From: Hirundichthys speculiger
Taxonomy: Eukaryota; Chordata; Actinopteri; Beloniformes; Exocoetidae
NCBI GenBank assembly: GCA_018398805.1
Contig: JAGFBZ010002150.1
Span: 151,781 to 215,780, forward strand
Direction of reading: 5' to 3'
Length of the DNA: 64,000 nt
Made by a program: the position numbers and the translations under genes. Below are positions 1 through 11,759 of this stretch, piece by piece; position 1 is the stretch's first letter; every line of letters starts with the position of its first letter. Below the pieces are notes generated by a model. The model was not told the DNA's origin and searched no databases. It saw nothing but the letters and a program-made list of their open reading frames with translations.

Positions 1-2367
1 GTATTGCAGAAATATTTCAGGAGTACTGCAGGAGTACTGCAGGTGTATTGCAGGAGTATTGCAGGAATCTTGCAGGAATATATCAGGAGTATTGCAGGAG
101 CATTGCAGGAATATAGCAGGAATATTGCAGGAATATAAATAGGGTATTGCAGAAGTATTGCAGGAATATTGCAGGAGTATTGCAGAAATATAGCAGGAAT
201 ATTGCAGGAATATAGCAGGAATATTGCAGGAATAATGCAGGAATATTGCAGGAATATTGCAGGAGTACTGCAGGAATATCGCAGGAGAATTGCAGGAAAT
301 TTGCAGGAATATGCAGAAATATTGCAGTATTACTGCAAAAATATTGCAATATTACTGCAGGAATATTGCATGAGTATTGCAGGAATATCTCAGGAGTATT
401 GGAGGAATATAGCAGGAATATTGCAGGAATATAACAAGAGTATTGCAGGAGTATTGCAGGAGCACTGCAGGAATATTGCAGAAGTATTGCAGGAATATAG
501 CAGGAATATTGCAGGAATATTTTAGGAATATAGCAGGAATATTTCAGGAGTACTGCAGGAGTATTGCAGGAGTATTGCAGGAATATTGAAGGTATATAGC
601 AGGAATATGACAGGAGTATTTCATAAATATTGCAGGAGTATTGCAAGAACATTGCAGGAAAACTGCATGAGTATTGCCGGAGTATAGCAGGAGTATTGCA
701 GGAATATAGCAGGAATCTTCCAGGAGTATATCAGGAGTATTGCAGGAGCATTGCAGGAATATAGCAGGAATATTGCAGGAATATAACAAGAGTATTGCAG
801 AAGTATTGCAGGAATATTGCAGGAGTATTGCAGGAGTATTGCAGGAATATAACAAGAGTATTGCAGGAGTATTGCAGGAGCACTGCAGGAATATTGCAGA
901 AGTATTGCAGGAATATAGCAGGGATATTGCAGGAATATAGCAAGAGTATTGCAGGAATATTTCAGGAGTACTGCAGGAGTACTGCAGGAGTATTGCAGGA
1001 GTATTGCAGGAATATTGAAGGAATATAGCAGGAATATGACAGGAGTATTTCATAAATATTGCAGGAGTATTGCAAGAATATTGCAGGAAAACTGCATGAG
1101 TATTGCCGGAGTATAGCAGGAGTATTACAGGAATATAGCAGGAATCATCCAGGAATATATCAGGAGTATTGCAGGAGCATTGCAGGAATATAGCAGGAAT
1201 ATTGCAGGAATATAACAAGAGTATTGCAGAAGTATTGCAGGAATATTGCAGGAGTATTGCAGGAATAACGCAGGAATATTGCAGGAATAACGCAGGGATA
1301 TTGCAGGAATAATGCAGGAATATAGCAAGAGTATTGCAGGAATATTTCAGGAGTACTGCAGGAGTTCTGCAGGAGTATTGCAGGAGTATTGCAGGAAGAT
1401 TGTAGAAAAAAATTGCAGGCGTATTGCATGAGTATTGCAGGAATATTGCAGGAGTATTGTAAAAAAAATGCAGGAGTATTGCAGGAATATTGCAGGAATA
1501 TTGCAGAGGTATTGCAGGAATATTGCAGGAGTATTGCAAAAAAAATTTGCAGGAGTATTGCAGGAGTATTGCAGGAAGATTGTAGAAAAAAATTGCAGGC
1601 GTATTGCATGAGTATTGCAGGAATATTGCAGGAGTACTGCAGGAGTATTGCAGGAATATTGTAGGAATATTGCAGGAGTATTGCAGGAATATTGCAGGAG
1701 TAATGCAAAAAAATTGCAGGAGTATTGCAGGAATATTGCAGAAATATAGCAGGAATAATGCAGGAATATAGCAGGAGTATTGCAGGAATATTGAAGGAAT
1801 ATAGCAGGGATATTGCAGGAATATAGCAGGAGTACTGCAGGTATATATCAGGAATAATGCAGGAGTATTGCAGGAATATTGAAGGAATATAGCAGGAATA
1901 TTGCAGGAGTATTGCAGGAATATTGCAATAATTCTTCAGGAATATTTCAGGAATATAGCAGGGATATTGCAGGAATATAGCAGGAGTATTGCAGGAATAT
2001 TGCAGGAATATAGCAGGAGTATTGCAGGAATATTGAAGGAATATAGCAGGAATATTGCAGGAGTATTGAAAAACAAATTTAAGGAGTATTGCAGGTATAT
2101 TGCAGAAGTGTTGCAGGAATATTGCAGGAGTATTGCAAAAAAATTGCAGGAGTATTGCAGGAATATAGCAGGTGTATTGCAGGAATATAGCAGGAGTATT
2201 GCAGGAGTATTGCAGGAGTATTGCAGGAGTATTGCAGGAATATTGCAGGAGTATTGCAGGAGTATTGCAGGAGCATTTCGGGAGTATTGCAGCAATACTG
2301 CAGGAATATTGCAGGAGTATTGCAGGAAATTTGCAGGAATATGCAGAAATATTGCAGTATTTGCCAT
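1..2367. repeat. 11-bp minisatellite (GCAGGARTATT-like)
   Basis: About 2.4 kb of an 11-bp unit, gcaggaatatt with frequent variants (gcaggagtatt, gcaggaatata). Three units are 33 nt, so all frames repeat every 11 codons and stay open for long stretches. Those open frames are array translations, not genes. The array runs off the left edge. A larger-scale copy is visible: 540-660 recurs near 970-1090 at a spacing of about 429 bp (39 units). It abuts a LINE fragment at 2368. Confidence 0.97.
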
Positions 2368-2672
2368 GACCTGTGGGGTTCCCCAGGGGTCAATCAGCTT
2401 TAATGTGTCCTACCACAACTATGCAGATGATACTCAGATCTACGTGTCACTGACAGCAGGAGAACATGGGCCTGTAGATTCATTGTGTCACTGCATCTAA
2501 CAGATCAGTGTGTGGATGCAAAACAACTTTCTCCAGATAAACTCAGACAAAACTGAAATCATTGTCTGTGGCCCACAGAAACAAAGACAAAGTGTTATCA
2601 GTCACCTTGAGACTCTAGAACCTCAAAATCAGGTCAGAAATTTAGGGGTAATATTGGATTCAGACTTGAACT
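2368..2672 (+). pseudogene. LINE reverse-transcriptase fragment (L2/CR1/Rex-like), internally deleted
   Basis: Broken non-LTR retrotransposon ORF2. In order: CGVPQGS (from 2372), a deletion, then SYHNYADDTQIYVSL with the YADD catalytic motif (2420-2431). An in-frame stop and frame breaks follow. Next come QINSDKTEIIVCG-like sequence and LGVILDSDLN (2642-2671). The normal LINE would continue about 70-80 residues before the TRTRRYD motif; here the sequence jumps straight to that motif, which has become the following 59-bp array. Clade assignment is by motif memory only. Confidence 0.88.
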
Positions 2673-4349
2673 GCACCGGTCCTGACTAGAACCAGGAGAT
2701 ACGACCGTATTAGTCCAGTCCTGAGGTCTCTGGACCGGTCCTGACTAGAACCAGGAGATACGACCGTATTAGTCCAGTCCTGAGGTCTCTGCACCGGTTC
2801 TGACTAGAACCAGGAGATACGGCCGTATTAGTCCAGTCCTGAGGTCTCTGCACCGGTCCTGACTAGAACCAGGAGATACGACTATATTGGTCTAGTCCCG
2901 AGGTCTCTGCACCGGTCCTGACTAGAACCAGGAGATACGACCGTATTAGTCCAGTCCTGAGGTCTCTGCACCGGTCCTGACTAGAACCAGGAGATACGAC
3001 CGTATTAGTCCAGTCCTGAGGTCTCTGCACCGGTCCTGACTAGAACCAGGAGATACGACCGTATTAGTCCAGTCCTGAGGTCTCTGCACCGGTCCTGACT
3101 AGAACCAGGAGATACGACCGTATTAGTCCAGTCCTGAGGTCTCTGCACCGGTCCTGACTAGAACCAGGAGATACGACCGTATTAGTCCAGTCCTGAGGTC
3201 TCTGCACCGGTCCTGACTAGAACCAGGAGATACGACCATATTAGTCCAGTCCTGAGGTCTCTGCACCGGTCCTGACTAGAACCAGGAGATACGACCGTAT
3301 TAGTCCAGTCCTGAGGTCTCTGCACCGGTCCTGACTAGAACCAGGAGATACGACCGTATTAGTCCAGTCCTGAGGTCTCTGCACCGGTCCTGACTAGAAC
3401 CAGGAGATACGACCGTATTAGTCCAGTCCTGAGGTCTCTGCACCGGTCCTGACTAGAACCAGGAGATACGACCGTATTAGTCCAGTCCTGAGGTCTCTGC
3501 ACCGGTCCTGACTAGAACCAGGAGATACGACCGTATTAGTCCAGTCCTGAGGTCTCTGCACTGGTCCTGACTAGAACCAGGAGATACGACCGTATTAGTC
3601 CAGTCCTGAGGTCTCTGCACTGGTCCTGACTAGAACCAGGAGATACGACCATATTAGTCCAGCCCTGAGGTCTCTGCACTGGTCCTGACTAGAACCAGGA
3701 GATACGACCATATTAGTCCAGTCCTGAGGTCTCTGCACCGGTCCTGACTAGAACCAGGAGATAGAACCATATTAGTCCAGTCCTGAGGTCTCTGCACCGG
3801 TCCTGACTAGAACCAGGAGATAGAACCATATTAGTCCAGTCCTGAGGTCTCTGCACCGGTCCTGACTAGAACCAGGAGATAGAACCATATTAGTCCAGTC
3901 CTGAGGTCTCTGCACCGGTCCTGACTAGAACCAGGAGATACGACCGTATTAGTCCAGTCCTGAGGTCTCTGCACCGGTCCTGACTAGAACCAGGAGATAC
4001 GACCATATTAGTCCAGTCCTGAGGTCTCTGCACCGGTCCTGACTAGAACCAGGAGATACGACCATATTAGTCCAGTCCTGAGGTCTCTGCACCGGTCCTG
4101 ACTAGAACCAGGAGATACGACCGTATTAGTCCAGTCCTGAGGTCTCTGCACCGGTCCTGACTAGAACCAGGAGATACGACCGTATTAGTCCAGTCCTGAG
4201 GTCTCTGCACCGGTCCTGACTAGAACAGGAAATACGACCGTATTAGTCCAGTCCTGAGGTCTCTGCACCGGTCCTGACTAGAACCAGGAGATACGTCCAT
4301 ATTAGTCCAGTCCTGAGGTCTCTGCACCGGTCCTGACTAGAACCAGGAG
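2673..4349. repeat. 59-bp satellite derived from LINE ORF2
   Basis: About 28 copies of a 59-bp unit. Each copy read on the plus strand encodes VLTRTRRYDRISPVLRSLH, the C-terminal motif that follows the reverse transcriptase in L2/CR1/Rex-type LINEs. The unit is not a multiple of three, so the array is not a continuous gene. Copies are highly alike in the centre (2940-3560) and more varied at 3600-3900 (CG to CA changes). It directly follows the LINE fragment, so the array grew from that insertion. Confidence 0.95.
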
Positions 4350-4465
4350 TGGAGCATCGTGGAGCAACGTGGAGGAACGTGGAGCAGCGTGGAGCATCGT
4401 GGAGGAACATAGAGCATCGTAGAGCATCGTAGAGCAGCGTGGAGGAACGAGGAGCAGCGTGGAGC
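4350..4465. repeat. 10-bp repeat (tggagcatcg)
   Basis: About 11 copies of a 10-bp unit (tggagcatcg, tggagcaacg, tggaggaacg) fused directly to the end of the 59-bp satellite. Confidence 0.9.
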
Positions 4466-4496
4466 ACTGAGACTGAGGAAACAACGGTAGAAGCAG

Positions 4497-4712
4497 ATGC
4501 TGTGTGCTGGTAAATATGATTATCTGATTAAAGGCCTTCAGAAGTTCAGCTCCAGCTCAGCTCTACTAAACTGCTGTAAACCTACAGTCACTGACAGGTG
4601 GCTGGTTCACCTGAAGAACCTACAGTCTGCTCTGGAGCAGCTCCCAGGTGAGTTCATGACGCAGGTGTGTCAGTGTTTGGAGGGAGACGACTGTCGGCAG
4701 AGACGGAGATGA
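4497..4712 (+). CDS. Unrecognised possible 3' coding end, hypothetical
   Basis: A 71-codon open frame in otherwise unique sequence. It contains LVHLKNLQSALEQLPGEF and ends CQCLEGDDCRQRRR with a stop at 4710-4712. Unlike other open frames nearby, it is not repeat translation. A plus-strand AATAAA at 4896-4901 could end its transcript. A consensus donor (CAG|GTGAGT near 4647) lies inside, so it might instead be an internal exon ending at LEQLP. The ATG lies next to an AG that could be an acceptor. I do not recognise the family. It could be a real terminal exon of a neighbouring gene or chance. Confidence 0.25.
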   Translation: MLCAGKYDYLIKGLQKFSSSSALLNCCKPTVTDRWLVHLKNLQSALEQLPGEFMTQVCQCLEGDDCRQRRR

Positions 4713-4895
4713 AACAGAAGGTGCATCCTCACCCTGGCCCCGCCCCCGCCCTGGCCCCGCCCTCAGCACCTGTCCAGCAGCTGGACCACCTTCTCTCAGT
4801 CTCACCTGAAGATCACCTCAGCAGCTTCCACTTCCTGTTGTAGCAACCCCCCTCCCCCCAGAAGCTTTTACTCCCTTATTTGATTTTTTAAAAAC

Positions 4896-4901
4896 AATAA
4901 A
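4896..4901 (+). terminator. Candidate polyadenylation signal AATAAA
   Basis: AATAAA about 185 nt after the stop of the unrecognised plus-strand open frame. Could be chance in A-rich sequence. Confidence 0.25.
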
Positions 4902-5848
4902 CTGAACTAGAGAGAAAAGCTGAAGATGACAGCATTCGTTCCTGCAGACAGACACGGAGATCAGGTGAGTTTCTGTTCTCCACCAGCAGGTGTCTCCCTC
5001 TCCCACGGGTCAGAGCTCTCTGGAGACGCCTCAACCATCACGTCCAGAAGACTCTTCAGACCAGAACAGGTTCGTTTGTGAATCTAACGAGTCAACGCAG
5101 TCGTTTTGAAGCCAACTTCAGGACAAAGTTGTAACGACAGGAAATCGAACGTTCAACGGTGGCGAACCGTGAGTGCCACAGCTGGACTGAAAGCGTTTAA
5201 CAACTCTAAAGAAACACACACTTCTGATGAGTTTGATAAGTTTAAATATTGAATTAAAGGCCCAAATTACGCTGGAAGTTTTACAGACAACCTCCACAAT
5301 AAATACAAATGACTGAATGTCCATTTGGCCTGAATGAATCACGTAATTCGATCACAGACACGTCGGCGCCCGTCATCCATGGATATCATCTTTATAACCT
5401 TCTCTTTTATTTCCAGTTCTGGAGTCGGTCTTCCGTTTTTCTGTGAAAGGCCGCCTTGAAAAAGGTGATGCTAACAAGCTAGCCACAACGTCAACGCTGT
5501 CCGGACTTCACGAAGGCCTACGAGCCTTTGTTTCTGTCCCAACCACTTAAAATTAAACTGTGATTGGTCAATTTTCCCATCATGCTCCAAACCAAAACAT
5601 AGCTTGGATTCCTGAAGTCTTAACCAATTAATGAGGAGCTAACTGGGCTTCGATAGAGACGGATGAGTCTGACTGGATAACATGTTTCAGAACAGTAACC
5701 CTTTCATTGCTGATGTGAACCTGACAGGAAACGTAACTAAAGAACATAGATGAGAGATAATGTATTAAATTAAATGAGGTAGAAACTAGGCAAAACTAGT
5801 CCTGAAGCTGCTAACAAGCCTGACCGTTACAGGTTTCATGTGTCAAGT

Positions 5849-7360
5849 GAATTCAAATGTAAACTGGATTCACATGTAAACTGGATTCACGTGTAAACTG
5901 GATTCAAATGTAAACTGGTTTCACTTGTAAACTGGATTCAAATGTAAACTGGTTTTACTTGTAAACTGGATTCAAATGTAAACTGGTTTCAAATGTAAAC
6001 AGGATTCAAATGTAAACTAGTTTCACATGTAAATTGGATTCAAATGTAAACTGGATTCAAATGTAAACTGGTTTCACTTGTAAACTGGATTCAAATGTAA
6101 ACTGGTTTTACTTGTAAACTGGATTCAAATGTAAACTGGTTTTACTTGTAAACTGGATTCAAATGTAAACTGGTTTTACTTGTAAACTGGATTCAAATTG
6201 TAAACTAGTTTCACATGTAAATCGGATTCAAATGTAAACTGGATTCAAATGTAAACTGGTTTCACTTGTAAACTGGATTCAAATGTAAACTGGTTTCACA
6301 TGTAAATTGGATTCAAATGTAAACTAGTTTTACTTGTAAACTGGATTCAAATGTAAACTAGTTTCACATGTAAATTGGATTCAAATGTAAACTGGTTTCA
6401 CGTGTAAACTGGATTCAAATGTAAACTAGTTTCACATGTAAATTGGATTCAAATGTAAACTGGTTTCACGTGTAAACTGGATTCAAATGTAAACTGGTTT
6501 CACATGTAAATTGTATTCAAATGTAAACTGGTTTCACTTGTAAACTGGATTCAAATGTAAATTGGACTCAAATGTAAACTGGTTTTCCATGTAAACTGGT
6601 TTCACATGTAAACTGGATTCAAATATAAACTGGTTTTACTTATAAACTGGATTCAAATGTAAAATGGTTTTACTTATAAACTGGATTCAAATATAAACTA
6701 GTTTCACATGTAAACTGGATTCATATGTGAACTGGTTTTACTTGTAAAATGGATTCAAATGTAAACTGGTTTCACATGTAAACTGGATTTAAATGTAAAC
6801 TGGTTTCACATGTAAACTGGACTCAAATATAAACTGGTTTCCCATGTAAACTGGTTTCACATGTAAACTGGATTCAAATGTGAACTGGATTCAAATGTAA
6901 ACTAGTTTCACATATAAACTGGATTCAAATGTGAATTTGTTTCCCGTGTAAACTGGTTTCACGTGTAAACTGGATGCAAAAGTAAACTGGTTTCACATGT
7001 AAACCAGATTCAAATGTAAACTGGTTTCACGTGTAAACTGGTTTCACATATAAACTGGATTCAAATGTGAACTGGATTGAAATGTAAACTGGTTTCACGT
7101 GTAAACTGGACTCAAATGTAAACTGGTTTCATATATAAACTGGATTCAAATGTGAACTGGATTCCCGTGTAAACTGGACTCAAATGTAAACTGGATTGAA
7201 ATGTAAACTGGTTTCAAATGTAAACTGGTTTCACATATAAACTGGATTCAAATGTGAACTGGTTTCACACGTAAACTGGATTCAATTGTAAACTGGTTTC
7301 ACGTGTAAACTGAATTTAAATGTAAACTGGGTTCACGTGTAAACCGGATTCAAATGTAAA
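5849..7360. repeat. 17-bp minisatellite (tgtaaactggattcaaa)
   Basis: About 1.5 kb of a 17-bp unit, often alternating tgtaaactggattcaaa with tgtaaactggtttcaca, so a 34-bp dimer is common. It becomes more divergent to the right and grades into AT-rich sequence. Confidence 0.95.
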
Positions 7361-7960
7361 CGGATTCATATTTAACTCAACTCTGCAACGTTCTGCGGTG
7401 AAATTACAACTTTATGTTGTCAAATTGTGAATTGATGTCATAAAATTAAGAATTTTAGTTGTAAAATCAAAACTTTCACAAATTTATTGTAAAAAGTCAA
7501 ATTTGTCAGAAAATCTGAACACTTTTCTAAACAGTAAATTATGACTTTATGTTGAAAATTTGTGAGTTTCGTGAACCTGCATCTTTGTCATTTATTATCA
7601 AGTAAAATCGTGACATTTTTACTGAATATTATTTTATCATAAAATATTGACTTTTGCAAAATCATGACTTTGTGACAAAGTTCTTTGTCCTAAATTTACA
7701 CATTTTTGATGTAAAATCAAACTTTGAGGTCATGTTTCTCGTAAACTGCTACTTTTTAATTTAACGTTGAAACTATTTGTCCTAAAACGACTGTTGAACG
7801 TTCAATTTTCTGACGTTACAACTTTGTCCTTGAATCACAAATTTTAGTAAATTTTTGATGAAAAATTCCAAGATTTTGTCGTAAAATTGTGACTTTTGCA
7901 AAACTATATTTGTGTTGTTTTGTTGTAAAATCCAGATTTTTTTGACGTCAGTCGGCATCT
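7361..7960. repeat. AT-rich degenerate repeat patch
   Basis: AT-rich, with recurring phrases such as gtaaaatc, aactttgtc and aaatcatgactttg at irregular spacing. Similar patches occur at 13780-14390, 28105-28260 and 54830-55190, suggesting one old degenerate repeat family. No coding sequence seen. Confidence 0.6.
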
Positions 7961-9296
7961 TCTGATGGAGAAACAGCTGCTCAACATCGTTCTGCTGGAA
8001 GGACACCTGTCAGGTTGGAGGAGCTTGAGCTCCATCCTGGACTCCACCTGTGCAGGTGTCTGGCCTTTGGACTCCAGCAGAATCATGCAGATCATTTCCG
8101 TCACTGGTAGAAGCTTCCAGGGACTCGATCCTGGAGGTGGCAGGAGCTGGTCTTCGTTCTGACTGGTTGGCGTCTGAAGTGATGTGGATTCCAGGTGTCA
8201 GTCATCCAGGTCCCTCCAGATGTTCCTCCTGTTCTTGTAGAAACACCTGCCACATGGAGATGTTCACACCCTTTAATGCCGTTTCATCTTCATTTCTTCT
8301 GTCCTGCTGACATGAACGCGTCAGATTTACTCAGAAACACCTTGTAGTTGCTCAGATTGACCGGAACGTTCTCTGATCTCAGGAAACGTTAAAAACCACC
8401 TCAGACACAAGAACGAACCTTAAAATAAAACCTTTATTATATAAAAATGCTTTTGATACAAAAAAGTGTAAATACACAAAGCATTCTTGGCTGAGTGAAT
8501 ACAGGCGTTTACCGATGTGGCGGCTGGAGACGAGGTTCAGCTCTGATCAGAGTCCTGACGTCAAACTTCCAGAAGGTTCCTGAACTTCCTGTCCTTCAAA
8601 AGTGCTGCTCTACTCGTCCTCTCGCAACTCAAACCTCTTCCAGGAAGGAGGACGGTTCTTCTGGACCAGATCTAATGGTTTACACTTCAAGTCTGAAGGA
8701 CGAGTCCTGGAGCTTCAGCAGCTCGGTTCCAGTAAACCTGCTGATTCTGGTCCCAGTCTGAACACTTTATTACGCTTGAGCTTCATCATTTTCCATGAAA
8801 GTCTGAATATTGTGCCATGAAGGAGGCTGTTAGTCCTTCTTCTGACCATGTGAGGTACCAGGAACTGAAGAGCAGACCTCGGAGGGTCACGGGACCATCA
8901 CCAGACCCCTCGGAAACATTTACAGCATTTCTCCTGGTAAAAATATTAAAAACAAGGGACAAAACTTTGTCCATCGTTGGTTCTGTGGATTTTCTGCTTC
9001 AGACCCAGAAGAACAGACGGACGGTTCTGATGTGAGCTGTACACCTCTAGAGGGAGAAGGTGGTACTACAGCCTCACTCAGCTGCCTTCACAATCAATGA
9101 CTCACACAAAACACCTACCAGCCTGTTGGCAGTTTTTGACTGAGACACAAATGTTCTCTGGAGGATCTTCTGGGTCCGATGGAGACCAACCTCAAAGTCA
9201 ACATCAGTCCCAGTTAGATAAGATGGGTCACCATGGAAACCATCAACTCCCAGTCACAGGGCTTGAACTGTCACTCAGAGCTCAGGACCATGGACA
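7961..9296. other. Unique sequence with candidate minus-strand transcript end
   Basis: Mostly unique, with no exon I can defend. A minus-strand AATAAA at 8433-8438 is followed in transcript sense by U-rich sequence, and preceded by A/T-rich sequence typical of a 3' UTR end. It may be the distal end of lrp5 or of another gene. Confidence 0.4.
8433..8438 (-). terminator. Candidate polyadenylation signal AATAAA (minus strand)
   Basis: On the minus strand the sequence reads tatataataaaggttttat: AATAAA followed by a U-rich downstream element. The upstream minus strand (gtatttacacttttttgt) looks like a vertebrate 3' UTR. If used by lrp5 the 3' UTR would be about 7.4 kb and contain several arrays. 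Confidence 0.35.
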
Positions 9297-9424
9297 GGTC
9301 CTGATGGACAGGTCCTGATGGACAGGTCCTGATGGACAGGTCCTGATGAACAGGTCCTGATGGACAGGTCCTGATGGACAGGTCCTGGTGGACAGGTCCT
9401 GGTGGACAGGTCCTGATGGACAGG
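9297..9424. repeat. 14-bp repeat (gacaggtcctgatg)
   Basis: Nine or so copies of a 14-bp unit with gatg/ggtg variants. Confidence 0.92.
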
Positions 9425-9550
9425 AGCAGCAGTCACCGCAGTCTCTCTACGACTGAGCTGAGTCAGAGCCTCTATCTGCCCCCATGTGGTCAGAGGTGGT
9501 ACTGCAGCATAGAGAGGCTTATGGAGGAACTGTCAGTCAGCTGATGGAGC

Positions 9551-9800
9551 TCCATCTGTGATGTCTGACTAACCCCGCCCCTGATGGCAGGTAGACTGGC
9601 TCCATCTGTGATGTCTGACTAACCCCGCCCCTGATGGCAGGTAGACTGGCTCCACCTGTGATGTCTGACTAACCCCGCCCCTGATGGCAGGTAGACTGGC
9701 TCCATCTGTGATGTCTGACTAACCCCGCCCCTGATGGCAGGTAGACTGGCTCCACCTGTGATGTCTGACTAACCCCGCCCCCGATGGCAGGTAGACTGGC
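9551..9800. repeat. 50-bp tandem repeat, five copies
   Basis: Five nearly identical 50-bp copies starting tccatctgtgatgtctgact at 9551, 9601, 9651, 9701 and 9751. Differences are single bases (catc/cacc, ctgatgg/ccgatgg), so the expansion is recent. Confidence 0.96.
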
Positions 9801-9955
9801 ACCGAGTCATCTGGAGGTTTCAGCCACAACCAACGAAGCCAGGCGCCAACAGAAGAGACAACGGGGCTCTTCTGGGGACATCATGTGACCTGGAGATGCC
9901 AAAGCTGCTTTTGGGGAATCACCAAATTTCTAGGAAAAGCATCTGACGTTAGCAG

Positions 9956-10350
9956 CAGAGCTGTAGCGATACACTAATCTCACGATACGATATTCTGCTC
10001 ACGATACGATATATATCGATATTCATCTTACAACACATTTACATCATTTCCTGAAAGATTTTAAAGGGACAAAGTGATTTTGGTGACATCTTGTGAGTGT
10101 TCCAATGACTTTGTTTGAATTAATTGAACTGAAAGCATCAATTACACATTATATGGCTGACAGGCAGCTTGCTGGACAAAATGAATAAAAGATGTGTTGA
10201 GAAAAATAGTTTCATTTATTGAAACAGTGCAAATTGTTGCTTGCAAGCTTTTAAAGGTGGGACACGGGGGTTTTGGAAGAAAAATTGATACTCTCTGGGG
10301 AAATAAAATATCGATATATATCGTAGAATCGATAAAATTGCTCAGCTCTA
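9956..10350. mobile_element. hAT-like MITE with 8-bp target duplication
   Basis: 395 bp bounded by short inverted ends: cagagctg at the left and cagctcta at the right (reverse complement tagagctg). Subterminal sequences are palindromic and rich in cgata (cacgatacgatat on the left, atatcgatatatatcgtag on the right). It is flanked by a perfect 8-bp direct repeat, gttagcag at 9948-9955 and 10351-10358, the target-site size of hAT transposons. No transposase is encoded, so it is a non-autonomous element. Confidence 0.85.
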
Positions 10351-10358
10351 GTTAGCAG

Positions 10359-10747
10359 GAAAACGTTGTTCTGGCTGGTGAGAAGACTCAGTCCAGGTCA
10401 TGGTGTCCCTCAAAGACATGAATCAAAGGCAGCTGGACTTGGGCTTCTTGGTTTTTGAAGATGCTTTACCTTCCATCCAGAAGGCTCCTTCGTTTCACCT
10501 GGACTAGAAGGTGTCGAGGATGGAAGATGAAACCGAGAAGCAAACGTCCAGTCACCTTTGATTCCAGCCTCTGAGGGTGATGTTTCTTCTGATTCAAAGA
10601 GGAACATCCACCAAATCTGCAACGGGATCACCAGGTGACACGACGAACCAAAAAACCATCTCGGTTGAAGGCAGTCAAACAGGTCAGCTGGAGGACTTCC
10701 TGGCTCATTCAGCTCATCAGAACCGGTGGAGTCCCTCAGACGGCTAC
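10359..10747. repeat. Copy of a dispersed fish repeat (tcttggttt...ccatcc type)
   Basis: Contains gctggacttgggcttcttgg, then ttgaagatgctttaccttcc and cgtttcacctgg. These phrases resemble a dispersed repeat common in teleosts (a remembered family, not searched). Related phrases occur at 19830-19870 and, inverted, at 25460-25520. Confidence 0.5.
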
Positions 10748-10842
10748 CGCTACAAGGGCTAACCCTAACCGCTACAAGGGCTAACCCTAACCCTAACCCT
10801 AACCGCTACAAGGGCTAACCCTAACCCTAACCGCTACAAGGG
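10748..10842. repeat. Telomere-like repeat with gctacaaggg spacer
   Basis: Units of ctaaccctaacc separated by gctacaaggg. The CCCTAA phase is the C-rich vertebrate telomere strand, but blocks are only one to four units long. Confidence 0.85.
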
Positions 10843-10990
10843 CTTGACTCTTCGCTTGGTCCTTCAGGAATAAAACAGGATTCTGGTTGAGTGGTTGCAG
10901 AAACAGAAGTGAACGTTGACTTTCAGCTTCATTCCTGGAGGAGAAAACGTTGCTGAAAGGAAACGGAGCCGTTCCACACTTGAATTTATC

Positions 10991-11759
10991 ACTAACCCCT
11001 AACCCTTAACCCTAACCCCTAACCCTTAACCCTTAACCCCTAACCCTAACCCGTAACCCTTAATCCCTAACCCCTAAACCTAACCCGTAACCCTTAATCC
11101 CTAACCCCTAACCCTTAACCCTTAACCCTTAACCCCTAACCCTTAACCCTAACCCCTAACCCTTAATCCCTAACCCCAAAACCTAACCCCTAACCCCTAA
11201 CTCTTAACCCCTAACCCTAACCCTAACCCCTAAACCTAACCCGTAACCCTTAATCCCTAACCCCTAACCCTTATCCCCTGACCCTTAACCCTTAACCCTA
11301 ACCCTTAACCCCTAATCCTTAACCCTTAACCCCTGACCCTTAACCCTTAACCCTAACCCTTAACCCCTAACCCCTAATCCTAACCCTTAACCCCTAATCC
11401 TTAACCCTTAATCCCTAACCCGTAACCCTTAATCCCTAACCCCTAACCCTTATCCCCTGACCCTTAACCCTTAACCCCTAATCCTTAACCCTTAATCCCT
11501 AACCCCTAATCCTAACCCTTAATCCCTAACCCTTAACCCTTAATCCCTAACTCCTAATCCTAACCCTCAACCCTAACCCCTAACCCCTAACCCTTAATCC
11601 CTAACCCTAATCCTAACCCTTAACCCTTAATCCCTAACCCCTTATCCTAACCCTTAACCCTTAACCCCTAACCCTTAATCCCTAACCCCTAATCCTAACC
11701 CTTATTCCCTAACCCTTAACCCCTAACCCCTAATCCCAACCCTTAATCCCTAACCCTAA
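10991..11759. repeat. Degenerate interstitial telomere-like array
   Basis: About 770 bp of CCCTAA, CCCCTAA, CCCTTAA and CCCTAAT variants, C-rich on the plus strand. It lacks long perfect TTAGGG runs, so it is either a decayed interstitial telomere or an independent telomere-like minisatellite. Confidence 0.92.

Larger units (their letters stand above)
4466..5848. other. Mostly unique intergenic sequence
   Basis: Between arrays. Holds the hypothetical open frame at 4497-4712, a GC-rich stretch near 4730-4770 and a plus-strand AATAAA at 4896-4901. Otherwise I see no coding or RNA gene. Confidence 0.6.

Noticed and set aside
83..2500. Open frames of LQYSCNIPA type as proteins
   Set aside because: Translations of the 11-bp array on both strands; no start context, splice sites or domain.
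10748..11759. True chromosome end
   Set aside because: Sequence continues normally on both sides, and the units are irregular rather than pure TTAGGG.
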